A stretch of DNA of 64,000 bases from Corythucha ciliata. Taxonomy: Eukaryota; Arthropoda; Insecta; Hemiptera; Tingidae. A model generated the notes under the pieces. It was not told where the DNA came from. It made no database searches and saw only the letters and a program-made list of their open reading frames with translations. The DNA lies in the NCBI GenBank assembly GCA_038030265.1, contig CM075942.1:50806751-50870750 (forward strand), read 5' to 3'. Shown here piece by piece: positions 23,461 through 35,054 of the stretch (positions are counted from its first letter, which is position 1; the number at the start of each line of letters is the position of its first letter). The translations under genes and the position numbers were made by a program.

Positions 23461-25422
23461 TTAAGAATACTTCCAAATTATGCATAGAAGAATAGTTTTG
23501 GGGGTGATGGTGTGGTTGTGACGATCGGGAGTATATGAAGGAAGTCGCCGCAAGTCGGCCCTCAATCTGATAATAATGCCTTTCACGTCATTCAAAAGGA
23601 GAAATGCTCTCTTCGATGTTGCAAGAAAATCTGAAATGGCGTCACACAAGCGGTTTGTACAACCTTGAATGAACCGTTTATTTTCTGTTCTTCCCCAACA
23701 AGACTTTTTTTTATTGGTAACCCGAACATGATGAAGGGGCATATAACGTTAAATTGTAGCAGAGCTATGTAATAAGACAATATTCAATGGCCTTTGAAAG
23801 CCGCCAAATCATTTCAAGCACTCCTCCAATTTTCAAGGAAAAGTCCCATAACAACTTGCAAATGGAAAATTGCACTGTCGATTGAGTTATAAAATAGTTT
23901 CATCGTTTCCTTCACCCCCCCCCCCAACCAAAAGCAACAACAACCACCACCACCACCACCAACAAGCACGCGATTTATCAAGTTTTTAAACATGTAATTC
24001 CCATTCAACGAGTTCTTTGACTTCTCATTTTAAGACCGAGATTATGACGTGAATGGGCAGCATTCTCATCATAGATTTGGCCTTCCGCGAACTGACGTGC
24101 TTCTCATTCCTTGGTTCTACCCCCTTGCAGGGATTTTTTTTTTTTTTTTTTCGTTTCTGCTAAAAATCCAGATGCTTTTGAACTCGTTTGTCTTGTTTTT
24201 CTCCCTCCCCACGCCTTCACCACCTTTTCGACTAAAAGTGTTGTAATATAAACACCGAGATTGCAACGATATTCAAGTACACGACGATTATAAAAATCCA
24301 TTTCGCGTTATGGCTTTGCACTGTTTCCATTAATTTTGTTCTCGCTTTCGTTAACGGAAAGGTGAGGGTGAGAGGGCCCCATTTTGGGTTTTTTAATTTA
24401 TATTTTGCAAGATTCCGGTTCACTCTCTTTGTATTTCCAATTTACAACCACCCCCTTGCGACTTTTTTTTTTATATAGAAACCTGTTATGCAAACAAAAA
24501 ACCCCTCAAAAAATGGATCATCCCGGATGAGCGGTTTTAAAGCTCCCCCTACCCCGTCCCCGACCTTTATAACATTGACCTTGGCATTCTCGCAGGTAAG
24601 TCCAGTTGTTATCATCGTAAGACAGACCGAGACGAGCCGAATAAGAGGACACGCACGAACACTTTTGTGCCCCTTTCTATAGAAAGAAGAAGTGGTCGCG
24701 GGTTGTGAGTGGTTTAGGGGGATGGGTGGAGATTTCTCCGCGAATTTTCGGTGTTTGTCAACAAATGCTGACGATGAGGGTCAGGGTGAAGGGCGTATCA
24801 CCTCCTCCTTCTGAAAGGTACACAAAAGCGGTGCAGTTAGACGTTCCATAGAAAATAATTAAAGAGCCTCCCCTCCGTCACCGCCCCTCCTCTCTGAAGT
24901 GTCAGGATCAAAAAATTCGGGGGGTTGCTGGACCTTTGAAAAAGAAGGGAAAAAAACCTTGCGAACCTCTTGTATTAAGAGATTATTATCATGAGCGTCA
25001 ATAATATGGATAAAGAAGGAGGAGAGCATCACCAGGAAAACCTCGGAAATTCTGTTCTATCTTTTCTATACAAGGTCTAATTCCAAAATTTAATGCTTCC
25101 CGCGTGTCTTTTCAGAAAAATAGATGTATTATAAGAAGAAAAACAGGACTATCATCACAGGCGCCCTGCATTATTAAACAAAACAAGTTGTGGTATACAG
25201 AAGCTCGTAAAATGCCAAGGACTTACAGGAGACTAAGGGCGACTTCCGAGTTTATTTAGTTTTCAATCGGTGAAATGGTGGGGTGGAAAAGGAAGTAGAC
25301 TTATGCCCGGGTCGATCATATGGGTTTAAAGTTCCGTTTAACAATAAGCTGAGCTTAGGAGCTTAAACTCCAATCAGAATTTAGTATTTTGAATGTAAAA
25401 TCGTTTAAACCCTTGGCAACTC
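23461..25422. other. gene-free stretch
   Basis: Contains a poly-C run followed by a CAA/CCA microsatellite (23917-23961) and a T run at 24126-24142. Several short overlapping frames exist on both strands but none shows a domain, a consistent splice pattern or normal composition. Confidence 0.45.
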
Positions 25423-25564
25423 ACATTAGCTTTGTTCGGCCGCTGCTGCCAGTACAGTAAAATTGGCAGTTGCCATGGGGAAGCGTGATTTTGACCAATT
25501 AAATTGATGTGTTTTGTTTTTTCTATTTTATTCGCAATACTGGAAGCACGAACAAAGCTAATGT
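25423..25564. repeat. small inverted-repeat element
   Basis: Ends ACATTAGCTTTGTTCG (25423) and its inverse (to 25564), with the words 'gcc/gcttccagta' just inside on both arms. About 142 bp long with a non-coding AT-rich centre. Target duplication not clear. Confidence 0.5.
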
Positions 25565-28066
25565 CGACCTAACCGTTAGTCCATAAATTCTGTTTCATAC
25601 GTGCCACACATTCACTGAACCAACGCTGTTGAGATTGCTCAGGTAATGATGACAAGGAGAATCCCTAAAACTCTGCCGAAAATTGGTTTTTGCATCAGTT
25701 TCGAAAAGTTTTGCCTGTAAACTGAATTTTGAGGGCCGAATAATTGAAATTGTGTCCGCTAAATTGACCATTGGTTGGTCTTATTAGATCGCTATTCAGC
25801 TCACGAAAGCGACCAAATGGCAAAACATTGGCGATTTTGTGACTGTAACGACCATAAGAAGTTGGAAATTCCTCTCCCAAATCTTCATGTTCAAGACCTA
25901 AAATGGTACCTACGATCAAAATGTCTGGAAACTAACAAATCATTCAAATTTCTTCTCCGAAAGAGCGACGGCGTGTCAACAGAAAGAAAAAACACCAAGG
26001 TGGAACAAAAATTCCTTCGTCGCAAATTAAAACTTTACTGCCAGACCGACTTATACAGTTTCGACTTATACAGTCATCTTCTGTGGCTGGACTTAGGATG
26101 TTAAAAAGAACGGTAACTAAGCATCTATACACTTAAAATGGGATAACGCAGCGCCCAGTGTCATTAAAGCGTATATAAAAAATGGGATTGCTGTACAAGA
26201 AACATGAATAAATAAATAATAATAATAAAAATTTTATTATTATTTATTATAATCTTTTTAATTTCTTTTTAATTTCTAGCTTTCCAACGATGTGTAAAAG
26301 TTTACACTTACAGTATTTTTCCGTTGAAATACATGTAAAAAACTTGAAAAATCCCAGTCAGAAAACGTGGAATTCAAGCATTTTTTCAGTGTCATTATAA
26401 CCGAAGGACCTATTGTTTTCTTACTTTATTTATTTTTTTGACTTAATTATTGATCTTTTATCTTATTAATTAATAATTTCAGCTCGATTCGTGAACTCAT
26501 CCCCCCCTCCCCATAGAATAATTACGTAGGCACTCATATGAGTGGGGGAATTTAAATTATTGACTAAGAAGATGAAAGATGAATAATCGAGTCACAAATG
26601 AAATAAAAGAAGATAAAAATGTCTCCTTGTGTAATAAAATATTGTCGAAGAAATGCATGAATTTCACGTTTTCTGGGTGGATTTTTCAAGTTTATAGATC
26701 ATATCTCAACGGACAAATACAGAAACTATGAACCTTTGTACATCATTGGAAAGCTTACAAAATAAGGAAGTTTTTCCACCGAATTCAAATTTTTTCTTCC
26801 CAATGGCGAAGAGGTGAAAATTGCATCGGAAAAATGTATGGAAATGTGAGTCACCAGTTTCTTTAGTAAATCGGCTGCTCTCACGAATGGTACGAATATA
26901 ATTTTCACCCGAAATGGGACACATTTTATGGGAACTTTTGTGCTCTTTCCAATGAGATGATTAGTTTTGGGATAATATCATTTTATGAGCGTATGGCAAG
27001 CATTTAAGTGGAAAAAAGGCAATTCGTGAAAAAATCATAAAATGTGTGATACCTCGGAAACAAGGCGGAATTTCCAAAAACTCCAAATAGTAATTTCGAT
27101 GGCAAATGATGTGCCCCATAAATGGTTTTCTTCTGTCCAGCTAATTCATGAACACCCTGTATATTAAAAAAAGAAAAAAAAAATTAATGAAACAGGTGTT
27201 TTATTTTAAATTCGTACTTCGTACCTACTGGCTTATCTTTTTCTAAATTAATTTACCGTCCGTCTTCCTCTTCCTTCAGTTCAGTCTGAGCCTGGGACAA
27301 TTGTTCAATATTTTACCGTTTTGACTCTTGTCGAGTACGATTGTTTCGTCGTAGCGATAGTTTCCCGAAGAGGGCTCGAGTGGAAGCTGTGGATCTCCGC
27401 CTGAGCTCCAGCGTTTCATTTGAAGATTAAATTATATTTTCTTCCTGCCGATTATCGCGCCCTTTTGAGTGAGTAGTGATTCCTTTAACCGAATTGTGTA
27501 TATCCTGTCTCGTCTGGGATGTAATTGGACAAAATAAGTAATAAAATGAAATTCCCAAAACGCACTGTGTGGCGGCGAGGTTTATCTGGGACCAGCTCCT
27601 ATACCGTTGGCGGTTGTAGATCCTGTCTGAATCTAGGAGGTGCCTCCATTCCGAGGAACATCGTCCAGCGACAACAAACCAGATAAGATTTATACCTTAT
27701 ACTCCGATGCTTTTACCAAAAGTATTTTTGACTCTAAAATTTTGCCGAAGTACCGATTTACACTTCGGAGTAATTATAAGCTTAAGAACCCCCCCCCCCC
27801 TGTTTAGGATAGAACTTAGTGCATACTTCCTACCGAATATTATAGTTTACCTTTGCCATAGCTGATAGTTAGACATAAGACTCATACCCCTTTTATTTCG
27901 CGCTTTTCTTACTTGGTAGGCTAATTTTTATCCAGTTATGTTTGTCCCTAATTGTAAGATTTTGAGAATATAAGTTTGTTTCCTTATTTTTATAGCCGTA
28001 GTCACGGAATATTTTTGTTTACTCCCTTCGTCAACACTCTTTCCGGCCTCGGAAGAACCCTAGTAA
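25565..28066. other. gene-free stretch left of the Gypsy element
   Basis: The plus frame at 25775-26104 (109 codons) is uninterrupted but unrecognised. About 26600-27165 ends with 'aacaccctgtatatt', a typical transposon end word, but no matching left end was found. The segment 27280-27990 lies where the 3' LTR of the neighbouring Gypsy element should be; I could not match it to a 5' LTR on the other side, so it is not called as one. Confidence 0.4.
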
Positions 28067-28241
28067 CTACCCGAAGAAAGAGTCCGTGATATCGTACATG
28101 CAATTTGGAAATACTTGCATGCCATAGCGCATGGGATATGAGGTTTTCGACATGAAAATCTCACAGAATCCCAAGAAGTCTACTTTTAGCCAAGCTGATC
28201 GAGTTCTAGTTGTACGCTGCACAAATTGACAGTCGACCAAA

Positions 28242-28857
28242 CTAGAAACCATTTCCCATCCTGAAGACGCCATCACCATTCCATGGGAGCCGGAGTGCAT
28301 TGTTGGACAGAGGCGTTGCTCTGTAGCGGAAAAGAATGTCTCTAACTTTGTGGTGCATTGGGCGCTGATCTAGTGTCATTGCAGTTAAACGACGTTTGAG
28401 TGTCTGGATAGTACATTCAGCTATCCCGTTTGTTGAAGGGTGACCGGGCGCCATGAGTTTTTGAATTATTCCAGCTTGAGAACAGTGTTCTCGAAATTTT
28501 CTCGACGTGAAAATCGACGCGTTATCAGAGACCAAAACATCTGGAAATCCGTATTTAGCGAATATATCTTGAAGTGAATCAATTGTCGATAATGTTGTTG
28601 GAGCAAATTTAGTTGTTTCTTACTTCCGCCCATTTCGATTTTGCGTCTATCAGAATAAGGAAGTGCTGGTCTTGGAAGGGTCCCACGTAATCAACATGAA
28701 CCCTTTGCCAGTTCTCTTCCGGTTCGTTCCAAGGATGTAGAGAAGCTTTAGGAGGCTGGTTGCTCACTGTCGCACATGCAGGGCAGGAACGGACCATCCG
28801 CTCGATGTCTTTATCAATCGATTTCCAATAGACGTATCGACGGGCCAATTGCTTCAT
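28242..28857 (-). pseudogene. Gypsy integrase remnant
   Basis: The zinc-binding region is seen as a tyrosine/tryptophan-rich segment ending in SCPACATVSNQPPK (C-x2-C), followed by VHVDYVGPF with the first catalytic Asp and FLILIDAKSKWAEV. After a frame break near 28615 the core resumes at 28535 with VSDNASIFTSRKF (second catalytic Asp) and GHPSTNGIAE (catalytic Glu region). It is broken again after 28300. The family assignment rests on these motifs; the copy is inactive because the core lies in two frames. Confidence 0.85.
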
Positions 28858-29414
28858 TTTTGTTATTCCGATGTGCGTTCTATGGACTTCCTGCAGTACT
28901 GCTGGCTGTAACGAAGATGGAATGACGATACGCTGACCACTGAACAGAATTCCTTCATCGATGGTGAAGAGGGAGTCGGGAACGGAATTTTCCCGGAGAT
29001 CTCGGATTATTTTGGAAATATTTTAATCTTTTCTTGTAGCTAAACGAAGCGACTCGTGTGTCAAAGTTAAAGATGAGATTTGATGTACCATGGCCGAGAA
29101 TATTTGATTGACTTCTCGATTGATCTGACTGTCCTTGTGGGTGTTGGGACTGGTAGGGGCTCTAGACAAACAGTCGACGTTTGAAAATGAGCTCCTTTCT
29201 TGAAAATGACTTCATAGTTGAACCCGGAAAGAAACGCGGCGAACCGCTGTAATCGAGCAGAAGTCGTGGGAGGAATTTTCGAATTTTGATGAAAGATTCT
29301 AACAAGGGGTCGATTATCGGTGACTAATTTGAAGGGACGAGCTAAGAGATATTGATAAAATAATCAACGGAAAAAACAATGGCAAGAGCTTCCTCGATCG
29401 ATCTGAGAATAGTT

Positions 29415-30290
29415 CTATTCAGCCGGAGTTAATGCTCTCGAAGCGACCGCAATGGGACGTTCTTGATTGTTTACGATGTGGGACAAAACACCGGCTATGT
29501 CAGAGGGGCTGGCATCACATGCGAGAACAACAGGTAAGGCAGGGTCGAATGGCGTGAGAACTGTGTCGCTTGAAATTTGTCGTTTCAGTTGGTTGAATGA
29601 TTGGGAGCAGAAGGGAGACCAGTGGTATGGAACGATTTTCTGCAGCAGTCGGCGCAACGGCACCGAGAGAGTTGAGAAATTTGGATTGAAACGAGAATAA
29701 TAATTTACCAATCCCAAAAATCTTCTTAGTTGATCGATAGTTTTCGGATAGGGAAGCTCGTTGATGGCTACGATCTTTTTTGACGATTTTGAAACTCGGT
29801 TGAACTTCTTGTTGAGGTGCAAGTCGAATTTTTGTAGTTGACGAAGGCAAGCCTCGAGGTTGGTATAGCATTCTTGGAGGGAGAAACCGTGGACAGTGAT
29901 GTCATCAAAAAAAATTCTGTCTTGGGTATGTCCCGGAGGATCTGGTCCATGAACTTGTTAAATTCCGAAGGTGCCGTTTTAACGCCAAAGCTGAGCCTCT
30001 TCATGCGGTAAACTCCACGGTGTGTTGTAATTGACTGGATTTCGCTGGAATGTTCATCCACGGGAAGGTGGAGGTAGGCTTTGAAAAGATCCAGACGACA
30101 GAAATATATCGTGAGTTTCGAAGACTGTTGAGGATAGACGTGCGACTTTGGGAATGGGGTAATGCGAATTGACCAGGCGTTCGTTAACACCAATTTTGTA
30201 GTCAACGCAGAGGCGCACTCCACCATCTGCTTTTGGGATGACAACAATTGGAGATCCCCAATCACTTGTATCGGCCTTCGAAATAATTCC
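29415..30290 (-). pseudogene. Gypsy reverse transcriptase / RNase H remnant
   Basis: The palm region is recognised by YRMKRLSFGVKTAPSEF and DQILRDIPKTE. Directly after it, a run of eight A on plus (about 29908-29915) shifts the frame in front of the FDDI catalytic motif, which is intact in the next frame. RNase H is seen as VVLACDASPSDIAGVLSH with SRALTPAE downstream. The order RT then RNase H then integrase is that of Ty3/Gypsy. Confidence 0.85.
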
Positions 30291-30499
30291 CGCTGAGGGT
30301 GTTGAGTTCTTTGTGCATAGGGAACTTCGCGTTCTCTGTGGTAAATTGGAATAGCACCGACACGTAACTTGAGTGAGACCGTAAAATTTGGAACGCAGAC
30401 TAGTCTAAATCAAGGAATTTTTCAATTTTCTGTGCTGAGAAAGGAAGTTTGGGTTGATCATCGAGGGTTTTGAGATCGATTGATTCCGTATCCACGAGC

Positions 30500-30760
30500 G
30501 TCCTAGAATGGCTTCAAACGGATCAGGAACAACGTAAATTGTGTCCTCCACTTCCTGACCGTTGTAGGCGGCTTTGATAATTATTTTGCCGTCAGGCGTG
30601 AATGTATTTTGAGTGTACGAACGGAATTGAACTTTGCATTCCTCGAGAGGAGTGTTTAACCGCAGTTTCAGAAACTGACTTCGAGGTAAAAATGTGAAAG
30701 CCGAACCTGAATTGACTTCGAAAACGATTGGATGTGATTCGACGTTAACTGTAGCGTTAA
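30500..30760 (-). pseudogene. Gypsy aspartic protease remnant
   Basis: In the position expected for protease, the minus strand reads a short EVNSGSAFTFLP (active-site triplet at 30705-30713). Retroviral-type proteases need D-T/S-G; here the aspartate is asparagine, so this copy would be catalytically dead even without the frame breaks around it. Only this motif is recognised, so the limits are approximate. Confidence 0.6.
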
Positions 30761-31839
30761 CGACGAGAATTAATATTCGAGACCTTGTGATGGTTTTGGT
30801 ATACGTCGACTACGTGTTGAACACCATAAGAATGGAAATCCTCGAGGTTTTCGCTGGTTATTTGATTTGATTTGAGTGAGGTTTTCCCCTCAGATCGTAA
30901 GCAGACTTTTGAGACATGTCCTAATTTTGAACAACTCGAACCAGAGCGCTCCATGAAACAATTGTGTGAGGTGTGGTTGTTTCTAGCACAGCGTCGATGG
31001 CAAGATCTTGAAAATTGATTCGGGAACGAGACTGAGAGGTATGCCGGTTTTTGGGCAATCTTTGAGATTGGCGGTCGAACGGTGTAGAGGGTGTTGAGGA
31101 ACGGCGTCGGTTTATTTTGTTTATGTCGGCAGTTGTTGATGGGAATGAAACTAACTGACGAGCGATGCGTTGAGCATCGACAATTGAACTTTCGAGCATT
31201 AGTGCTTTTGCGACTATGTCGTTGAAATTAGAGCATTCCGCCTGGAGCAATTCATCACGGATGCCATTGTTGCGGAGACCACGAATGAATTGAGCTCTGA
31301 GAAAGACGTCCGCGATCGAGGATTGACATTCACAGGAGAAATGAAATTGCAGTCTATGAGATTTTCCCGTAAAGTGGCGACATACTGAGCGATTGACTGT
31401 TGGTCGTCCTGAAATTTCGAAAGAAATTCATGTTGAGCGACTAAAACGTTTTGTTTTGGGAACAAATGATTGTCTAACAACTTGATGAGATCATCGTAGT
31501 CAAGGTCACAGGTTGCTTGAGGAGTTGCGCTTGCGAGAGCTGAGACTGTTTGAAAGTTGCTTGCGCCGATTGAATTTAAAAGGAGTTGAGCGCAATAGCG
31601 TTTGTTTTGATTAAAATTTTACATAGAAATATAATTTTCGAAACGAATTTGTAAGAACAGAAACTTTCTGCTTGCGCGTCGAATGGTTCTGAATTGGGGA
31701 CAAAAACTGTGTTGACGACTGATGGTTCGGAATGGCACTCATTTGATGATCCTGGAACAGGTTGATTGAGACGGTTGAGGACCTCTTGAACCAGGGTTTT
31801 TTGGAGTTCCATGAACTGAGCAAACTGTTCGGGATTCAT
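30757..31839 (-). pseudogene. Gypsy gag remnant
   Basis: The ATG at 31839-31837 opens MNPEQFAQFMELQ, a common start for Gypsy gag. The frame breaks near 31600, 31480 and 31230. Near its end, at about 30900-31000, two retroviral-type zinc knuckles are recognisable: one spaced as C..C..H..C but shifted by an indel, the second (CSKLGHVSKVC) lacking its first cysteine. Confidence 0.7.
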
Positions 31840-31872
31840 GGTTTCTTTTTATTTCTTCATCTCGTCGGCATG

Positions 31873-31980
31873 GTGACACTCCTACACAAACCCTGATAGG
31901 TGCGGGAGGAAGTACCAGTCGTTAAAACAAATTTGAGGTTTTGACCTCGGTGGCACCTAGGGTTTGTATAGGAGTGCCAC
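31873..31980. repeat. hairpin related to the 39-kb element
   Basis: Arms of about 22 bp (GTGACACTCCTACACAAACC and the inverse of GTGGCACTCCTATACAAACC) surround the words 'ggtgcgggaggaagtac' and 'gttttgacctcggtggcacctaggg', which are also the repeat words of the element at 39037-39784. Lies just 5' of the Gypsy gag start. Probably a shortened relative of that family. Confidence 0.6.
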
Positions 31981-32408
31981 CCAGTGGCGGTTTTCAGACT
32001 GAGGCATCGCCTCATTATGAAACTGTGAAGAAAATTATGTAAAATAAAAGTTAACTTTTTATTTTAAAATCCCTCTAACAGAGCGTTTTTAGCCTCTAAA
32101 GAAGAAGAAAAATTGTTTTTGCTTGATGAACTATCTAACTGCTTTCTAGCGGCTGATAGGTGATGGACACTTGAACCTGAATTCTTCGAACTATGAACAC
32201 CTAACCACACAGGTCAGTTCAGTACCCCCCGGGCTACACGCCGCCTGAGCCTCCTCACCCCCGATCCAGGACGTTCTTCTGTCTCGCTCAAAAAGTCTTC
32301 AGTTACGGCCCCGATTATGGCCCTCTCTTTTTAACAACTAGTTCTCATCGAGTGCCTTCCTCTGATGGTATTGAAGGAACAAGTAATTCCTTCTAGTCGC
32401 TAGGCAGC

Positions 32409-32603
32409 TCTTCACCACATGTAAATTATTGAATTATCCCGAAACCTATTTTTACCCTCACTTCGGGGTATCATCAATGGTTGTCTGGATGGCCTGATCC
32501 AGACAAGAGATTTCTGGAGCCATCCAGAAAACCAATGATGAAGACCAGAACGTGTGGATGAAAACTATTTTGGGATAATTCAATAATGCACATGTGGTGA
32601 AGA
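32409..32603. mobile_element. 195-bp MITE (TIR TCTTCACCACATG)
   Basis: Inverted ends of about 35 bp: 'tcttcaccacatgtaaattat' at left and the inverse of 'tcttcaccacatgtgcattat' at right, continuing into 'tgaattatccc'. The centre is itself palindromic ('atcaatggttgtctggatgg' facing 'ccatccagaaaaccaatgat'). It ends ten bases before the Helentron-like element A. Confidence 0.7.
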
Positions 32604-32612
32604 CAACTTTTT

Positions 32613-33722
32613 AGTGCATTTCATTCAAAAAATGCACTATTGGTCTCGCCCTGATGGTCGCACATATGGGTTGTGATACTTTTTTTTCACGCTTCAGAAC
32701 CCCTAGAACACGAATCCGAGGTCGGTTCGATTTGCTATATATATATATATGGCCCTTTTTTGTTAGCACGATCACGGTCGCAATTTTTGACTTAGGGCAA
32801 CCAAATTTGGTCTAAAAATCAATAGCGTGAATATCTCGGACGAGTTCGTGATCCAGATGAATCGGTCCAAGGGAACGGTGTAAAAGAGGGGTTTGAATTA
32901 GTTGAAAATTCGCTACCGCACGGCTGTTGCTGCAATTGCCCCCAAAATTGACTCGAGTAATGAAAAATGAACGCGCTTTCGTATGAGACCCTAGTGAACC
33001 GAATCCGTTGATATGGCAGGGGAGTTCTCGGCGGAGGGGAGCTATTAAAATAACGCTATGCCTTACTGGACCACCCAATTACCAAAAAATTTCATTGACA
33101 TTGTATTTTGAGCCGTCTCTTTTATTTTATTTGCCTACAGCCTAATAAATCTTGAGTAAAAAATTCCGAGGTGGGCCAAAAAGGGAGGAACAAAAAAAAA
33201 ATTAAAAAAAAATTGTTTCGGATTCGAACCCAGGCACTCCGCAATGGTGAAATTGTGACATACCATTTAACCTAATGTAACTGATCTGAAAATTAACGTA
33301 ATCTGAAAAAAGTTTTGTTCCGACAGCAGCCTGTCGGGAGAATAACATTTCATTCATGCGACAATCGAGTCAAACCTCATAAGTTAGAACGATATCAATC
33401 AATTATGAATGAAATTTAGGCCGGAATAAAGATTTTAATTGCAAATAACTCCTCTAACAAGAGTCCGCCTTCCCATATCGTATAGGCAACCAAAGCGACT
33501 CTGTTTCATTTTTCATTTTCATCATTTTATTCCCCCTCAGTAGGTGCCAAAAAAGGAGCCTGCGGTAAAAAGAAACACGATTTTATGATTTTGACTTTCT
33601 ATACCACGGCCTAAATGTCATTCATAATCGATTGATATCGTTCTAACTTATGAGGTTTGACTCGATTGTCGCATGAATGAAATGCACTTCTCCCGACAGG
33701 CTGCTGTCGGAACAAAACTTTT
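32613..33722 (+). mobile_element. Helentron/HINE-like element A (about 1.1 kb)
   Basis: The 5' end is AGTGCATTTCATT, itself the left arm of a short stem (agtgcattt..aaatgcact). Its inverse AATGAAATGCACT is at 33676-33688, near but not at the 3' end, and is followed by a hairpin CCGACAG-gctg-CTGTCGG (33693-33710) and AACAAAACTTTTT. A terminal repeat paired with a subterminal one, a 3' hairpin, insertion in T-rich DNA and an AT microsatellite near the 5' end (32735-32750) are the published hallmarks of Helentron-associated (HINE/INE-1-type) elements. There is no Rep-helicase. Inside, a second, inverted 3' end with its own hairpin (33320-33337) makes 33311-33722 a palindrome with 110-bp arms. 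Confidence 0.75.
33215..33300 (-). other. tRNA-like internal promoter segment in element A
   Basis: On the minus strand: GGTTAAATGGT (33272-33262, A-box-like) and GGTTCGAATCC (33230-33220, a perfect B-box consensus), followed by a T-rich tract. The same arrangement is in element B. It looks like the promoter part of a tRNA-derived SINE. The acceptor and anticodon stems are not convincing, so it is not a functional tRNA gene. Confidence 0.45.
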
Positions 33723-34089
33723 TTTAGATTTTATAAACACAACACACACAACATCTTCGCAATTAAAAAAACACAAGACTACAGGGGCGTAGGTACGGGG
33801 GGATATGGGGGATAGATCCCCCCCCCCCAGAGGTACAAGTATACGAACGAAGGAGCACTAGTACCATAACGAAGAGCCCCATAAAATCTCCAAAAATGAA
33901 CGTTTCACGTTGAAGTTAGGTTTAGCAGATTTTCTGGATTTGAAGCAGCCCGAAAAGGTCCGAGTACGTCCAGCTTTTTCCTTGGACTTGAGACCAAACG
34001 CAGTAGTGTACCGAAGTACGGGGGGTTTCGCACCGGACCCTCTATCAGACAAATATTGGTAATATTCGTGGCTATAGCTGCTAAAAAGC
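33723..34089. other. spacer between elements A and B, no gene
   Basis: Begins AT-rich, then has 'ggggcgtaggtacgggg' and a poly-C run (33820-33829). The minus frame at 33858-34109 is not recognised. Confidence 0.4.
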
Positions 34090-35050
34090 GCTGATTCGTG
34101 GTCTTGCAATGTATAACTTCCAGACTTAAATTAAGAAAAAAATCGCTGATTCGTGGTACATGGAGGCCAATCTACAATAAATTGTGGAAACCAACGCAAC
34201 AATATTGTACTTGGGTAAACCCCGCTGTTAAAGTTGAGAAAACACGCTATAATATTGACAAATAAAAGACGCTTTCAGGTTAAAATTGGACAAAAATCAT
34301 TAATTAGCGGCTAAAATTGAAAAAATCACCAATTAGCGCAGGTAAAATTAAGAAAAACGTTATTTTTCAGTTCAAATTGGGAAAAAGTGCTAATTCTCAG
34401 TTGAAAATGGAAAAAATTGCCAATTTGCAGCTTAAATTGAGCCAAACGCCAATTCTTGGCAAAAATTGACAAAACTCGGTAGGTAATGCACTGCTTGGGA
34501 ACGCTACCACGCTGCTGAAATTTAGAAAAAGCGAAAATTCGCTGCTAAAATTGTGAAACGTCACTAATTCTCGAATTAAGTGTCGTGAAATTTATAATTT
34601 AAAAATGATTTTTTGACAGAAATGGATGGATGATGAACATTTAATGGTTAGAAAAAAAAATTTACATTAATAATTTAAATTCGCACCTTCTGAAGGCATT
34701 TTTTTTTGGCTAAAATTCAGAAAAATGGCAAATTCATGAATGGCTATAGTATAATGTTAAAAAATACGCTAATTCACGGCTAGAACTGAAAAGAAGGAAT
34801 AAAATATACCGATGAAAGTTATAAAAAATTGCTAGTGCGGTGGTAAAACGTGAAAACCCGCTAATTTGCGGGTAATATTTAGAAAATAAAATAATCAGCC
34901 TGGTCAAAATTAAGAAAATTGTTAATTAGTATTAGCCTAAAAATTGAGAAAATTGATAATTTGCGAATAAAAATTGAAAAAATCGCCAACTCACAGCTAA
35001 AATTGCGCCAAACGCCAATTTGTGACTGAATTGAGCGCCGCTACAATTTT
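34090..35050. repeat. degenerate word repeat, 'gctaattcgcggctaaaattgag' type
   Basis: About 30 loose units of 28-35 bp. The consensus I read is 'aaaaacgctaattc(g/a)cggctaaaattgag'; each copy differs by several bases and indels. The same repeat continues on the other side of element B (36136-36650) and recurs at 54310-54870. No coding function is seen. Confidence 0.65.
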
Positions 35051-35054
35051 AAAA

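Larger units (their letters stand above)
28067..31839 (-). mobile_element. decayed Ty3/Gypsy-class LTR retrotransposon
   Basis: Read on the minus strand, gag, protease, reverse transcriptase/RNase H and integrase come in the order typical of Ty3/Gypsy elements. Each domain is split by frameshifts or stops, so the copy cannot make its proteins. No LTR pair was recognised: to the right of gag there is a hairpin repeat (31873-31980), a MITE and a Helentron-like element, and to the left no sequence that repeats on the right. The 5' LTR may be lost or displaced by these insertions. Confidence 0.85.

Noticed and set aside
25775..26104. 109-codon plus frame
   Set aside because: Uninterrupted but with no recognisable domain, no splice or promoter context and no neighbour to support it.
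27280..27990. Possible 3' LTR of the Gypsy element
   Set aside because: No matching copy was found to the right of gag, and no polypurine tract or primer-binding site was convincingly placed.
32812..33078. 88-codon frame repeated in mirror position at 35671-35937
   Set aside because: Both lie at equivalent places in Helentron-like elements A and B. The similarity comes from the repeat, no domain is seen, and no splice or start context supports translation.
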